Of a stretch of DNA of 64,000 bases, positions 11,366 to 26,300 are shown in pieces; within the stretch, counting starts at the first letter, position 1, and the number at the start of each line of letters is the position of its first letter. A program made the position numbers and the translations under genes. Location: assembly GCF_041260155.1 (NCBI RefSeq), contig NC_091935.1, positions 2,832,001 to 2,896,000 on the forward strand, read 5' to 3'. The stretch is from Ptychodera flava. Lineage: Eukaryota; Hemichordata; Enteropneusta; Ptychoderidae. The notes under the pieces are model-generated. The model saw only the letters and a list, made by a program, of their open reading frames with translations. It was not told the origin of the DNA and did no database searches.

Positions 11366-12921
11366 AAAGGATGTTCTATAGTTTAAAATCATGTATCTGA
11401 TACTTGATCGCTACACTCAGTATACTTTATAAAGTAGTTAGATTTAGCTGGGCTGACATGTTCAAAAAGTTCAAAATTTGGTAATAGCTTTTCTGTAATT
11501 GTATGCTACTGAATATGCAAATGATTTATTGTGAATACTGAACTGCGTAAAATCTCTAAGTTTATGTTTCAATTTGGACTGGAGTGTCACTGTTTGTATA
11601 GGAAGGTTCCCATTTGATCAGATAATTGGCCAGCCAACACTACCTTGCTCTCTAGGTCTTGGGTGTATGTGTCAAGTGGATAACAAGAAAATGATTGGCA
11701 AATATTTAGGATTGTCGTTTAAACTTGTTGTCTTAGCCTATGTAAACACCATGGAAAGGAATAAAATACTCGCCAGCTGACTAGCCATGCAAAAGCAAGC
11801 AGAGATCCGGGGAGTGCCAAGCACGGACATGACGGACAAAAGTGCAGCATTGTGTTTTAGCTTTGCTTTCCCTACCTTTCATGTTTGTTAAAACAAAAGA
11901 AAGTGGAGTAATACAATTTAATTTATGGTGCTACGTTTTTGCATTTCAACAACAAATTATGTACGACCAATAAATTAGTACCAAAATATACCATGTTCAA
12001 AATATTATTAGCATGAATCCATATATATATATTTATGCAATAGACCATTGACATTGAATAACTCTAAAACCAATATCTAAATCATGAAATAGATATCAAA
12101 TTACACAAGATCAGTTTCATGTGAAATGAATTATGAAAAGTAATGTATAAAATATAGTACACAGAGCCGAAAAATAATATACAAACATGATCGTGTTCTC
12201 CACGTGGTCAAATTTTAAACGGCTGCACTTATGTACTAATTGTAGTTACATGATAAATCTCTAACATTGGCAATTATGGGGATATATAAGAGATTTCCGC
12301 CCAAATGTTATTGTTTTGACGTTAAAACTAGAAGGTTTGTTATACAGTAAATGCCATTGTGCTTTTGGTATGTAGGCCTACGCGTGAATGTAGATGAACA
12401 AGAGTGAGAGATTTGGTTAAATTCCCGCACAATTTCCATGCGAGGCCTTGTGATTTAACACCCTGCAAAATTTGTCAATGGCTGACTTATAAAAATTAGA
12501 AAAGATAATCAGTCAATGTCAAAATATTGCACATATTCAACATTTCTACTCAAGAACACTCCATCCATTGGAAGAACATGGAACATGCTGTTTTACACTC
12601 GGACGCATCATACCCTCCCCACCACAGCCATGGGCCGATTTAGGCCAATTTGCAAAACCTGGTGAGTGTCGCACGTACCAGCTACAACTCTAAAAATGCT
12701 TTAAACTGGTGCATCAACGATTACAAATAAGAATAGAATAAAAAAAATGTCTGAACAGTAAGTCTGATATAGTCTAACTACACAGAACAGCTGACAGCTG
12801 ATCACCGTATAAAACATTCAATTTGACAATTTGAATCTTCCATTTTTGCCTTGTTGCAACCATATTGTCAATAATTTTATTAAGAGACCCGTTTCTCTGG
12901 TAAAATGAAATCATAAAACAA
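11366..12921. other. Intergenic, no supported gene
   Basis: This is AT-rich DNA with a short TA run near 12023. A segment at 12551-12661 is open in two frames between an AG and a strong donor gtgagt, but it has no recognised partner exons and is not called. Confidence 0.4.
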
Positions 12922-13305
12922 TAAAAAATGCAAATAGTAATCTTAATATGCATTTAAGATGGTAATACATCCACTATTCACCACAGAATCATCCATAAGA
13001 GCAGCAACTATGGGATTTTACAGTAATTAATAGTCGTCATATTTAAAAATGGCCGCCATACCAGAACGAGGCTCTACCTGTGAGGGATCGGTATCCAAAT
13101 TGATTTAAAACAAAAAAATATGCAAATGGTAATCTTAAAAGGCATTTATGATGGTAATACGTCCTTTATTCACCACAGAATCATCTGTAGAGCAGCAACT
13201 ATTGGATTTTATAGTGACTGGTGGTCGCCATATTTAAAAATGGCCGCCAGACCAGAACGAGGCTCAACCTGTGGTGGCTCGGTATCCAAATTGATTTATA
13301 TTATG
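12922..13305. repeat. Tandem duplication, two copies of about 192 bp
   Basis: Copy 1 (about 12922-13113) and copy 2 (about 13114-13305) share atgcaaat-gtaatctta, catttatgatggtaatac, tattcaccacagaatcat, agcagcaactat, atatttaaaaatggccgcca, ccagaacgaggctc and cggtatccaaattgattta. Divergence is modest, roughly one change per ten bases by eye. No conserved frame is kept between the copies. Confidence 0.9.
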
Positions 13306-14000
13306 ATAATCTACATTCGTACCAAATTTCATGCTTTTATCACAAAATGCACAATTGTTATGAAAATTTTGGTTATGCCGCACCACTATACATACTTTTT
13401 TATTAAAAACTTCCAATTCCTCCGAGAGATAGTCCATTGGCCATTAATCCATTCAGGTTATTCATCAGTAAGTCGTGATCTATCTTTTACATGGTACGGT
13501 TACTTGTAAGAACTTCTCCATTGTCGCATTTTTATGTTCGATTAAAGTTTGTCAGTGACACGATGACAATTGCTATCCCGAATTGTTCTACTTCATTCAT
13601 CCTGAAAAGGCACTACGTCATATCCTAATCATATACGTAAATTGCGACGTAAAGAATTAACTTTTTACGAGGCAATCATCTCCACAAAGCGAACCCAAAG
13701 TAGTACAGCGGACAAAACATTTTTGTTCCACAACTGTAAGAAATAGGCCTACGTCACCGCAAAAAGATCTGTCCATTGTTTTTGAACAGTTATGGCTATA
13801 GTAATGTCTTCCGGGCATTTCATAATACCATAGCCCTTTTGGCGTTTTCTTTTTATTGCCCCTCAAAAGTAACCTGTTTTTACAAGGTTTCTCGGGGATA
13901 GACCATTGATCCGTCAGCTATGCGAGGCTAGTATAAAGTGGTCCCGGTACCAAAACAACACACAAAATTCAATTGTTTCTTAATAAACAAGGGTATGGCA
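13306..14000. other. Upstream flank of SPATA1, nothing called
   Basis: No repeat or coding exon was recognised in this stretch. Confidence 0.4.
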
Positions 14001-14351
14001 AACAACCTTGGGCTAAGCCTTGAAAGGAAATTTGTCGGAGTTTTTTGTGTTTTCTCAACGGCCCACTAGGGTTATATGCTATTCTGTTTATAGCGCTTTC
14101 ACTTCCAGTGTACACACAGTGCAGTATATATATAGACAGAGCGCTCTCTCGTCGAGCTCTGTGACGGATCAGTGGAACGATCATTGGAGACAAGGTCACG
14201 TGACTGTTGTTATTACGCCTTGCTTGACAACATCACGCTGAGCTGGTTGGATCGATTTGCCTTACAACACTCAACTGTTTGTACGCGTGGACCTTCGACT
14301 GTCAGCTCTACCTTGTACTTGTAGTTTTCATGGATTCGGACGTCGTTTAAA
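14001..14351 (+). promoter_or_regulatory. Probable promoter and 5' UTR of the SPATA1 orthologue
   Basis: CpG dinucleotides become frequent from about 14040 and stay frequent past the start codon, in contrast with the AT-rich surroundings. A TATA-like run (gtatatatatag) lies at 14125-14136, about 215 bp before the ATG. The transcription start itself cannot be fixed from sequence. Confidence 0.4.
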
Positions 14352-14399
14352 ATGAGTACACGGTTAAGCAACGCGATCGAAAGGCCGCCTTCTGAGCAG
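14352..14399 (+). CDS. SPATA1: SPATA1 exon 1 (start codon)
   Basis: ATG with A at -3; 16 codons beginning MSTRLSNAIERPPSEQ; donor gtaagt; phase 0. Confidence 0.85.
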
Positions 14400-17300
14400 G
14401 TAAGTGTGATTGCGATGAAAATAGCCATTGAAAGAGACAGGTCGCAAATAGAACGGTCGGGAGTACCTCGCTTCCCACTCGTCTGAAATTCATCATGGCG
14501 CTCGCGTGAAATTGTATCGCACCCGACCGACATTGCCTGACCGTAGAATGTCCTTAAATCTTGGCGGCTCTAAGCACAGGGCGTAAAGCTTACACATTGT
14601 GTGCGAATTTTGTAGTCTGCGACTTAAGAAACCATATGCTTTATTCCTTGTCAAAAAGAGTCTTACAGAGGGTTTCCGAACAATAGTACACGATAAGTAT
14701 CGCAAAGCGGGCATGTAACTTTGTAAAGTCGTGTATTGAAGTTGATCCCGGCTAATGCAATTCAACAAATTGAAACTTTTGTGTGTAACAGATTCGAGTA
14801 TCAAACGAATGAAATGTCGTGTTAGTCTAGTCCGTGATGAATCTACCGAGGAAATTTCAGTGAATCATTTATGTCCTCATGGTCCCGTTATTTGTGGACC
14901 AACCGTTCTGTTAGTGTTACTAACGTTCGAGTAGTGTACCGTACAGACCATGGAGGTAGTAGAGACTACCTCCATGTACAGACGAAGTCACCCACAAACA
15001 GGTCGTACGTCTTCTTGCGATGCCACGCGTCATGACAGTTTATTGTCGATAAGTCGTTCATATGGCGAACCCACTAGCAGATAATACTACTGCACTGTAC
15101 TGTGCACCAGTGAAACTAGCCCGACGGATCCCATAACATAAACTGTCAATAATCCGTCGAGTCTCACGTTATAGGCTCTGGTTTCATCTCAAACGTATTA
15201 CATGAAGTACATTACATGTACTGTAATTTACAAACCAGAATGACGAACGGCCAGCTAGACTGTCTTTCCCTATTCCAGATTGGTGTTAACAAGAGGTATA
15301 TTTTAGCTGACCTGGGATTCATACTTTTTGTAAATTTGTACCCAAAGTGCCAAAACCAGTGGGAAAATAATCACGTATGTCAAAATTAATGCCTGCGTTG
15401 CGAACTGCAGTCAACGATTCGAATCGAGTGGACGATGCCAAAAATGCCTCGCCACAGTGAATAGAATTATCATTTCCCACACTAACACAGAGTAAAAGTA
15501 CAAATAGGTACATGTAGGAACAGTCCTATAATATTCAGTGTTTGCCAAGATAATTGTAGTGAAGGAAGGTATGACATAAAATCTTGCCATTTATTTTCTG
15601 AATCTAAGGGGGAGCCTTACAGAAAGATCATGTACGTACCGATGTTGCATAGACATGGCACTAGTTGATGTAATTCAATTATGCCATGTCAGAGGAAATG
15701 ACTGATATTATTAAATTGCACCTAGCATTCATATTCGGCTGTTCTGTTGGGATCCTCAAATACAACATGACTGCCTTGATAGACTTCTCAGTTAGCAGAG
15801 TAACACAATCAAAATTTGAAATTTTCAATAATACACAAAACATCTGGTACACATATGATACATATAAATTACATAGCTTTAGATGAACTGTTGCCAGTAA
15901 ATAAATTTGAGCAGTCTCTGTATTTTGCTCGCAGTCATTGAAAATTTGCTGTATTTTTTGTAATTTCTAGAGATTTGAGAATTAATTCTTGGAAATTCTT
16001 TTTTTTTTGAGTGACATCTCTTGCATTTACGTTGTTAAATAGTGTGTAATTCATTAACATTGGTAAACATAGTGTGAGAAACCAGTGTGCTGCCATGGCA
16101 ACTAGGATCTATTTGAATACATTAAGTGACTTTACTATTTACAGTGGACTGTATTTCCAAAGGTTTAAAAAAATCATCTTGTACATATTTGAATTTTTAG
16201 GTTTTAAGTGGCTGGTCATTTATGTTCAATGCTGCACCAAATATTTGCGGAGTATTTTACTAGTGCTTACATTGTTAAATTTTTGGTAAATTTTATGGAT
16301 ATTTACAATCTTAATCGTTCTCGACATCATATCAGGAAAGGTCCTGTCTCATTGTGGTTGATTTTCATTCTGAATGTGAATATGCATCCATTCTAATTTT
16401 TACAGGATCATCATTGCAAGTAAATTTTGTGTAATTTTATTCAGACAATAAATCCATTTAAAATTTTTTTTTAAACATATTGAAAATTTCATTACAGGAC
16501 TGTGGCACATTTTATTGTTATATTAGAACATCCTAGGTGCAAGTAAAATTGAAGTCTCTTGTTCTTGAATCAAATTCACAAATAAGGTAGCATTCTAAGT
16601 TTTCTATCATTTGATGAAATAGAGTAGCATGTTTAATTTATAAAAATAATACAGAAAAGTACATATGAAGTGATTTGTCAATATTTATGAAATGCTGTCA
16701 ATCATTCAGAAGAATGGTTATTTTTTTATTAAATAAATTCTCAGCAATGAACACTGTTTACATCTGTAAAGTGTAAACTATTTTTGTAATAAAGAAAATA
16801 ATCTGCAAAGTTCATATATCTATGCACATTTCAGGAGAGAAATTTGCTTTTTTTTAAAAATCAAATGTGTTTGATTATGCATGGTTGAACTTCAATATAA
16901 ATGTACTAGACTGTGAAAATATTTCTTTTGTTCAAAACCATATGTTGGCTGTGTTTTTACTCGTTTTGATGGACATCGTAGAATTAATTATCACAAACGC
17001 CACAGCTCAGTAAATTTTTTATGATGGTGTCATTACTAATTGATTGTTGTGTAATATGCTGTCATGAAATCAACTGTTTTTCAATTTGCGTTTTTTTGCT
17101 GAAATGGTTCTATTCTGTAAAGTGTTGTGTATTATTTTGATGACATCAATGCAGCAGCAAAACAAAAATTTGCATATCAGCATCAGAAATGTATATATCA
17201 AGATGTTGCCAATAGCAACACAATGCTTTGATGCATGTCATTTTCAAAAAATTGTTTGAACCTCAACCATGGTCCTTGTACCAACTTTTCTGAATGTGAT

Positions 17301-20300
17301 GTATGGAGGGACATGTCTATAACTATAATATATTAATATCTATGCAACATACACATGTATAATATAATATTTTATTTAAAAGGTAGTACTCTGCCTGTGT
17401 AAGTTTCAGTGACATTTACGATTGAAATGAACAATTATATATATCACCATCATGAGCGTGTGTGCATTTAGCATGTTGTAAAACCTAGACATTGTCAGTG
17501 TTTTATTATGAAAATTCTACCAATTATCATATGCCTTGATATAACTATGTTCTTATTCAAATTTACCTGTAGAATGATGGGTCTGAGCCACAGTATGCTA
17601 ATAATTTGTTCATCTTAGGATGGCTTTCATGCCTTCCAGAACAAATGTATAGAACAAACCCCCTGGGATGATTTTGGATAGTACGGTAATATGGCTCAAC
17701 AGCATGGACCCAGTAATCTACAAATCTAACATAATCCCATAAAGTATGACTTTGAAAGACAGTGACATATGTTTTTTTTCAAATCTTCTCCACAGTGGAA
17801 TTCGTTAAATTATTGTGGCTTTGTTATTTGTTCCATGCTTTTTTCTAAAGCCTGAGAGAATAATTAATCAAGAGTAGATTGATGTACATAATAGTCTTTT
17901 CTACTTTGAATGTCACATATGGTCACCAAAACACACCCATGAAACATGTTCAGGAGTTAAGATTTGCAAATTTTTAAAAGTGCTCGCAAATTGAAATTGT
18001 TCAATGGAAACAAAACAATGATGAAATATTGAATTTTGTTGTCTGCAAAGTCCCTCTATCAAACATCATATAGGCAGGGTTTTCACTTTTACACTGATCT
18101 ATTATACGCAACTTTGAGTTTCACTAGGTTTGACATGCATTTTAAATTGAATTTTTCCAAGTTTGATCTCAAGATACCAAAGAAATAGACATTCCCTGTG
18201 TGAAACAAAAATTTGATTACATGAAGTTATACCTAGACAAGAGGACAACTTTTCCAATGATTCATGCAGAAGAGTTACGCAAAATAAAAAAATTATATTG
18301 TGAAGAAATAAGTTATGAAAAAATTTGAGGAAAAATTGAAATCGATGGAACTGTTGTATGTTGCCATGTAATTCCACAGCCAGCAATGTGATCCACTTTT
18401 GAAATTTCAATAATGAAAAAATTATGAGCCTTTATGAAACGTAAAGTGATAATTTCTTTACAACACCTGCTCCAGAAAAGAAACAGACTATAAAATATAT
18501 TATGCTAGACTTCAACATTGGTTAGTTTTACCGAAAGTAGGATTAATGTAATTCAAAAATTTTGATATTGCGTCCAGTACTAGGCTGGTCTAAGGCGTTG
18601 GGTAATATGAATGAAACGGTCAGCGGATATGGCATTATAGTATTTCCTGTAATCTGACGCATCAGGATGTGTGGCACTGTCACCAGCCATCAATTTTTAA
18701 TGAGTGATTTACTGGACACTGAATCTCCAAAGGACAGCTGGAGGCTTCCCTCACTGTAGTGACGTGGACAGATCTCAATACCTGGATCAATTATCCTGAG
18801 CTTATACAATTCTTACAGTAAATGAGACCATCACCATTGTTTGACACTGCTTTGCATACAAAAAAAATCTTTACCAAGTCTCGTAACAGGACAACTTAAT
18901 CGTAGTTTAATCAATAATGCACGGTGTGCCTTTGTAAAACTCAAGGAAATTCCTGGGTAGCGTCGGACAAGTTGTGTCTGGGTTGACAGGACTTTGACCT
19001 AATGGTAAAAACATTGAAATTTAAAGTCAACACTAATCCCATAGCATTGTAGACTACATGCAATATTATATAGACTTTCTGGTATTTGCGTTAGGTTTTA
19101 TAAATTGCCATACAAAGCTTCAAATTAAAAAAACTACAATCTTCTCTTCCCGACAACTTGCCCATCTGCAATCCAGTGTAGACAACCTACTGTATCAACT
19201 GTGTCAAAGGTTGGAACAGCACACATCAACAATCCCACAGCAAAGTTCATAAATTCACCTGTGCACACTTTTACAGATCTAAAATCTAATTTGTTGTGTT
19301 AAATTTTTTATGACCGATAGTTCTCGTAGCCATGCAAAATACTCATGCATAAAAATTTTATTGTAATTTATGTGACACAATTTTATTGAAAGAATGTCAC
19401 ATGGCATTTAGTGAGTCGCCCGAAGTAACACTTTGTCATTTTTTACATCGAAGTTCTAGTTCTTCAAGTGAACATGGACAAAAAGTCTATCGCAGATAGT
19501 CGCGCTCAACACACGTAAGGATGGCCTAATATGGATTGTTTATTGTTGTTTATTTATTTACCTAATATCATTTGATTATTTATTCATTTATTTTTGGAAT
19601 TTTTTACAGCTTTCTGATCTCCATGTCTATGTAATTCCAAGCGAATCATGGAATGAAAAATTCCGCAGTGCGTACAATGAAGTGATCAATGAATCGGTAT
19701 CGGCTGGCTTTGTCAGGTAAGGCAAACAAATAGAAAGCTAACGTTTATGTGTTCATTCTCTTGTTTCTATGACAACATATGACATACAGCCCCCACACGT
19801 ATTTTGCAGCATTTTACATTTATAAGGTAGAGCATTGTTTTTTTCCACGCTAATATTTCAAAATAAATGCACTCACTTTTCTATTTAATCTTGCTTAGAT
19901 TGATGTTATTTTATACTGGGTGTGGATTAATACAAATTATTTCAATTGATATCATAAAAGTGATGCAGAGTTATTGATTCTCATTTTCTACTTTGTTAGA
20001 TATATTTATCTTTCATTTGCAAAGAGGGAATGTTTGTTTTGAACTGTCTTCACAAAGTGCGTCCCATTCCTCAGAACTTAACATTCAAGATGAAATCCAG
20101 AAATTACTTTTTAATTCCAAGTGAATTCATCAAAAATGATATTTTGCAGATCAAAACATCTTAGAAATACAAGCAATATTTTTCAATGAACTGACAGCTT
20201 TGTTTTCATATGAATGCATCTTATGCAGAATTTAGTCCCAGAATATCCTAATGCTTGAAATTAGCAGTTAAAAATTACTGAAGAAGAAATTTTATTTTCA

Positions 20301-23300
20301 CCATGGGACACCTTGGGTGCATACTTGAGAATTTTAATTTTTCCGTCACGGGGCATAGGTACATTTTCTTATGCTATTTTTCACAATTTTGTTGACCATA
20401 AATTATCACATTTTACTTTACCCTGTCTGAGTTTGGAATTCATGAAATTTCATACATTGTACATGTAGTGTATGAATTGAACTGATTTTTAGAACTGGTG
20501 TCAAAGATCTATAACAGAAATCATAAAAGTGATGAAAAATACAGTTTTTTATGATTGATATGTCACAATGTAATAGTAAATATTTATTTTGAACAAAGCT
20601 CCATAAACAATATGAACAAAATAGGACAAATGTTCTGGTTTGAAAAGTGTAAACTCATTATTAAAATGTACTTTTATCAAAGTCTTTTGGAAATTTCCAG
20701 GCAGTTTAGAGTGATGTATAACTTGACAGTTTTATAAATGAAGTCTGGTCCTGATGAAGATATAAACTATTGTCCAGTGTTCCCCCAACATTGCTCCTTT
20801 GAGACAGAATGTGTGAATTGGCAAGACTTTTATGACACACGTCAGTGTGACACAGGCAATTCACAGCCTCAGATTTTACACTATAAGATATTTTAGCAAA
20901 CCACAGGTGGGAGTGATGGCACTATGATAGAACAGCCTGGATAAGGAAGGTAGAGACACAAGAAAGGCATTGCCTGAAGGAATATTTGAACAATTATTTT
21001 AATGAGCAGTTTCTGATGATAAAATGAACAGCATATGTTGACATTCTTTGTTGTGGGAGTAGAGTAAATCACTCCTTTGTTGCGCCTTAGATTCGATTCT
21101 AGAAACGAGTTCTATTGATTTCAGAATGTGTCGTGGCCTGTGTGAATGACATCAACGTCTGTCGAGGAATTCATGTTGACGTACATTGCGGGTGTTTTGT
21201 TTGTAGTGTTTCTATGGTGATCCTGTGGTTATTAAATGAGGAAATTCACATCTGAATGAAAGCAATTCTTGAAGCCTTTGTGAGATATACGTGTCCACAT
21301 CACGCACATGAATTGCGTATAATGTCTGTAACGGAAATATAGAATAATTGGAGACAGACAAACAATTATCTCATAAAAAATTTATTGACAAGCATAGTGA
21401 CGAGTTATATACTACCTCAATAGAATGAATTTCTCTCAGTTTTAATAGGGAAAAATACAGTATTCAGGAAATTTAAATATTAATGTAGTAAATGCAATTT
21501 GATATGATCATTTCAGACATATTCCAATTCAAATTTCAATAGTGTAAAATGACATGTAGTTTACCGGTATTACTGATAACATGTCTTGACATATTTGATC
21601 TAGAACCGATGTCTAGGGAGGAAAATACATTAAAAGTGAAAGGTTTTAATTTTTCTCAGGCAACACTTTTAATCAAGCATAATTAGAGAAACCAAGCATA
21701 TAATCTTTGAATGTTTGATTTTCAAAGATGCTGTTAAGTTAATTTTTTTGGAAAAAAGTTAAATTTTTATGATTTTCATAAAAAGCAAGACTTTGAAATA
21801 AATTTCTCAGTGGAAGTTTTATAATGACTTCACAAAACTTTCGGCTGGCAAAGAGTTGTAAAATTTATCTTCAGATATCTGAAAATATATCTCTTACTAG
21901 TTGCATTCTATTCTGCCTTAAAGCTTTCAATTACTTTATAAAAAGAATGTAAACTTTGTTCCAGGATATTTTAAATCAAACTGTCAAATGAACTCATTAT
22001 TCAACGACTTACACTAGCAAATGTATTATTTTACAAACTGGAAAGATTGGTTTATTTGCAATCAGAGTATAAGTGAGTCGATTAGTTCATTAATTTTTTT
22101 TTAATTTTACAATATATTACCAACAACCAGGATTTAATTTCTTATACTAGAATCTCGATATGCCGGAAAGATCTTTGGCATGTTTACAAAGATTGGCACT
22201 TCAGTATTGAAAGTTCATCACCATCAGATGAAAATTTTGTCGAGCACTGCGGCATTTTATCAAACGTGAACGGGAATATCTCACTCACAGTTCTGCTGTG
22301 GAGAAATTACATACTTTGGCGTTGAATACAATTTGTCACATTCAAATAGTATATGTACCTGTACATGTACATTGTAGTTCATAGTATTTGTTTGGTTTGA
22401 AATATCCTGTGTAAAACATCTGGCAAGCATATACATCAGATAATCTGTCTTTCCTGACTTTTTACTCATATAAAGGCACACCCATAATGTTTGTACCTGT
22501 ATATCTAACATTCCTGCACAATTCCCATTGTTTTCACAAGAATTGGTGGACCTAAGTACTGGGAAATGGGTGTAGAAGGATTTACTCATATCAGTATGGT
22601 AGTTATGAGTTCAGTTGACAGCGTACCTATGAAGTATAGTAAATGTATCATACATATAAACTCCTAGGAAGTGAAAATCACAAGTTTCTCATCAGACATC
22701 TTAGCCAATTGTCATTACGTTCAGAAAATTGTTATTGTTATAAATAAACACAAAGATCAGGGAGGTGTACTTCTACATTGGTGACATTGTTTGTACTTGT
22801 TGTTGTACTTATAAATGTGATACACTGGTGCACTTGGCTGAACTCAAGGTTGAAATGTTTTTTGTGACATTGTAAATGAAGTGTTACCTGCACAACAAAC
22901 TTTGATCCCTGAGACAGGTCCTTTGTGTGGCGTCGTCGCTGGAATAAGGAAATGTGTCAGTTCTTAAGAAGGGATCTGTCGGTTTCATGAAAGGGGAAGA
23001 ATGAAAACGGTCAGACTGTCTGGCCAATGGAAGGAAGGGACTGCCTGAGGGATGTGAAATTGCAACTCAGGGGCTGGGTGGGGGGGTGAGTCGGTTGCAT
23101 GTGTGTGCCATAGAGTCAAAACTATCCAGAAAGGACCCTGTGAACAAACTTTCAAACTATTGTAACCAAAGGAAGTGTAAAATGACAGATAAAAATGCCT
23201 TGATTGTAAATTATTAAAGATCATGAACAACAGTGAAGTACACTTTTGATCATTTCTGTTCAGTCTCCGCTCTCATTACCAATATAAATGGCAGGAAATA

Positions 23301-26300
23301 TTCATGTGCAGAACGTCATAATACATGTACATGTTGTAATTGCTACATAGACCGTACTTGCCAGCCATGGAGGCAGTAACTTTTGGTTACATTTCAACAT
23401 ATGTGTACCAGTGTCACCCTTCAGTATACTTCTATTGTAAGGTTCCAAATATAGCGCAGGTAACAAAAGGTTAATTCTTCATAATGTGGTGATGAAATGA
23501 AGGCAGTACATGTATGTCTGTTATGTCACCTGCATAGTGATATATGTCACAAACGTGACATATCGTGACAAATTTACTTTGAGTTTTGATCCAGGAGTGT
23601 ATACTGAAGTGTCTCTTATGTTGTATGTAGAACAGATAGCCTCAATTTTACTTGTGAAGACTCCTTCAACATTACAATCAATGCCATTAAGGTTTGCCCA
23701 GCAACATATGAACATAGCAACAGCAGTGGTTTCCTTAGTTACAGAGCTCCCCGTATCTGAAACATACTGTACTCTTGTGCCCTGAATATCATTGAGATAT
23801 AGCTTTTGTGATCTTGTCACTTAATAAAATATAGCCATTCAAGTAAAAGGATAGTAAATAAAAACAAGTTTCCATAGTTTTGTAAATATATAAAATCATT
23901 ATTAGCCAAGAACATAGCCAGTTTTTTAAGGCTTTGTAAAAGCTGAGAAGTTTTGAGATTCAGTTGCTGAAATATCTGGTATTGGTCTTAACTGCAGACC
24001 AAACGATTCCATGATTATACTCGGTTGTAAAAGTCAATGTGAAGTTTGCGATCCCTTCATGCTGAACATCCAAATCCCCACTACCACACTTCTTGCTTCA
24101 TATATTGTATTGCTGTAGAAATTGGGTGTCAATCAATTTAATCAATATCTTCATTTTCCCACTTTGGGCAATTAGCATTGTGCCACTTACAAACACATTA
24201 CATAAATCACAAAAACACTGCATTTGGAAGCAAAAAATAGCAACGGTGAAGTGAATTTAAAAAGATTAAAATCAGTGTAAAAATAGGAATTGTATGACTT
24301 GATTTTGTTAAGTGATCCTGTAACCCTACTGATAAAAAATGTAGCTCTCTTTGTACTTAAAATTTGAACTTTAGAACAATGACCTAGGTAAACTAAACAT
24401 ATATCTTACTCATCATGAATTATGTCTTGGAATTTTGAATCAACAATAGAATTGGCTTGCATAAAATGCCAAAATTTAAATCTATTTTTGTGTGCATGAA
24501 GTTATATGGTAATGGGTCAACAGTTAGACACAGTCACTTTAAATTACCTTGCAGGTTGCAGGTTAATGTTCGCTGGAGAGAGAAAACGTTTGAATACAAT
24601 CTTTCAAGTCATTGTGAGGAACTCTTCAGCTCTCACACTCATTGAAGTGGATATAGAGTACTGTCTATGGAATGTTGTTGTTGAGGAATGCCAGTTAAAG
24701 GGCCGGTTTTACTTTTGTTGATTTTAAAGGTTAAACCCTAGCTGTTAATTTTCCAGCCTGTTAGGTGTGTGCTCCTTTTCATACAGAGAAAAAATATCTA
24801 AGATGACAAATTTCTTTCAGCGTTTGAACTTGGTTATTGTTAGGAACAGCAACAAAGACATGCTGCCAAGATTGTCTAGGTGACAGATACATGTATCTTG
24901 GGAAGGAAATGATGTTAGAAAAAGTCAACTGAAAAGAGGCTAAAGTGAAAAATAGTTAAAAAGGAAGGCTTTGGTAGGAGATGGATGGTATTGTAATTGG
25001 ATAGCATAGACTGAACAAATAGGATAGAGAAAATGGTCTATTGTTACCGAGGCACAATGAAACTGCATATTGTGTTACTACTCATAGTGTTGGAGTTAGA
25101 ATACAAATCATGGCACCAATGCTGACACCACTGTTGCTGTTTTGTTTTCAAAGTGATGAATCATGGGATAGACTGTTGATTTGATCTTTAGAATGACAGG
25201 ACGTGGATAATCTGCTTCTTATCTGCTTGAGAAATCTGAAAACAAGGAATATTTTTATGATTATTATACTTTAACATTCTGACAACAACGAGAATGTAGA
25301 TATCACAAAGTTTGCTGTTGAATCCTGTGAGAAGCTGTAGCTTAAGTCATGAAACTTAATAAACAAAACAAGATCTCAAAGTCAAGGTAGTGCTATAAAT
25401 TAGGATGTAATATCAATTTAGTATTTGATTGTATTGTGGGTTGTGCTTATACTCACCACTTTGAAGGGTATTCCACAGTACAATAAATTACCCACAATGC
25501 TGTTCGATTTGTACCAACGACGTTTAGTTTTCTTATAACTTTTTCAGTTCTGTATAAAAGCAATAATGTGAAGTCTCACGATAATTGATTAATTATATTT
25601 ATTAAAAGTACGTTGAAATATTGAAGTATAAATTTCAAAGAAACCATTAAATAACCATAAAAGTCACATTCTGCAGGTACTACAAATGTCACAGTTTTGG
25701 GAAGCAAGTTATTACCAACTGAAGGGTCATTCTCTGAAAATAGTTAGCATGTAAATTTCTTTTGTCTTTTCTATTTGGAAAAAATCAATATCCTTTTGTT
25801 TCATAAAACAGGTGCAACTAGTCTCCCTACTTTCCATCACTTTATTCTGTATGGCTGAGGACACGATCAGTGGAAAATTTACAAAAATCCTTTCTCTTCT
25901 CTCAATCAAGCACAATTTTCTTAATCCTTTAAAATGGGAATTGAGAAGAAAGGTGTTTTTAAAAGTACGTTCTCAGAATTTTTACAAGTGGTCCAGGAAT
26001 TTGTCTACACATGGGAGACATGGTAGACTTCACAGGGAATCTACGTTGGTACAAATCGTGATGTATTGTGGGAAATCTCTAGTACTGTGTACTCCCAGTG
26101 CATACGTTTACATCTCATTCTCACACCTGTCACACACATTTACACATTTTGATTCATTCCTATCATCTGCATAGTGCAATGTTGGTCTCACTCTTTTATT
26201 GAAGTTTTCCTGTTTTGTTTTCATGTTTGTTTTTTTTCAGAGTTTTTCCAGAAATCACAGTATTTGCATTACGAGATGAAATTGAAGAGCAGCTTGGTTA

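Noticed and set aside
12551-12661. Possible exon between ctactcaag and donor gtgagt, open in two frames (for example NTPSIGRTWNMLFYTRTHH)
   Set aside because: The donor is good, but no upstream or downstream partner exon was found. Two frames being open at once argues for chance.
14213-14804. Overlapping minus-strand open frames across the SPATA1 promoter
   Set aside because: They are antisense to exon 1 and the CpG-rich flank, have no splice support, and show unremarkable composition. The openness is explained by higher GC.
23510-23820. Open frames of 91-99 codons on both strands over the same bases
   Set aside because: They mirror each other, lie deep in a SPATA1 intron, and have no splice sites or family resemblance.
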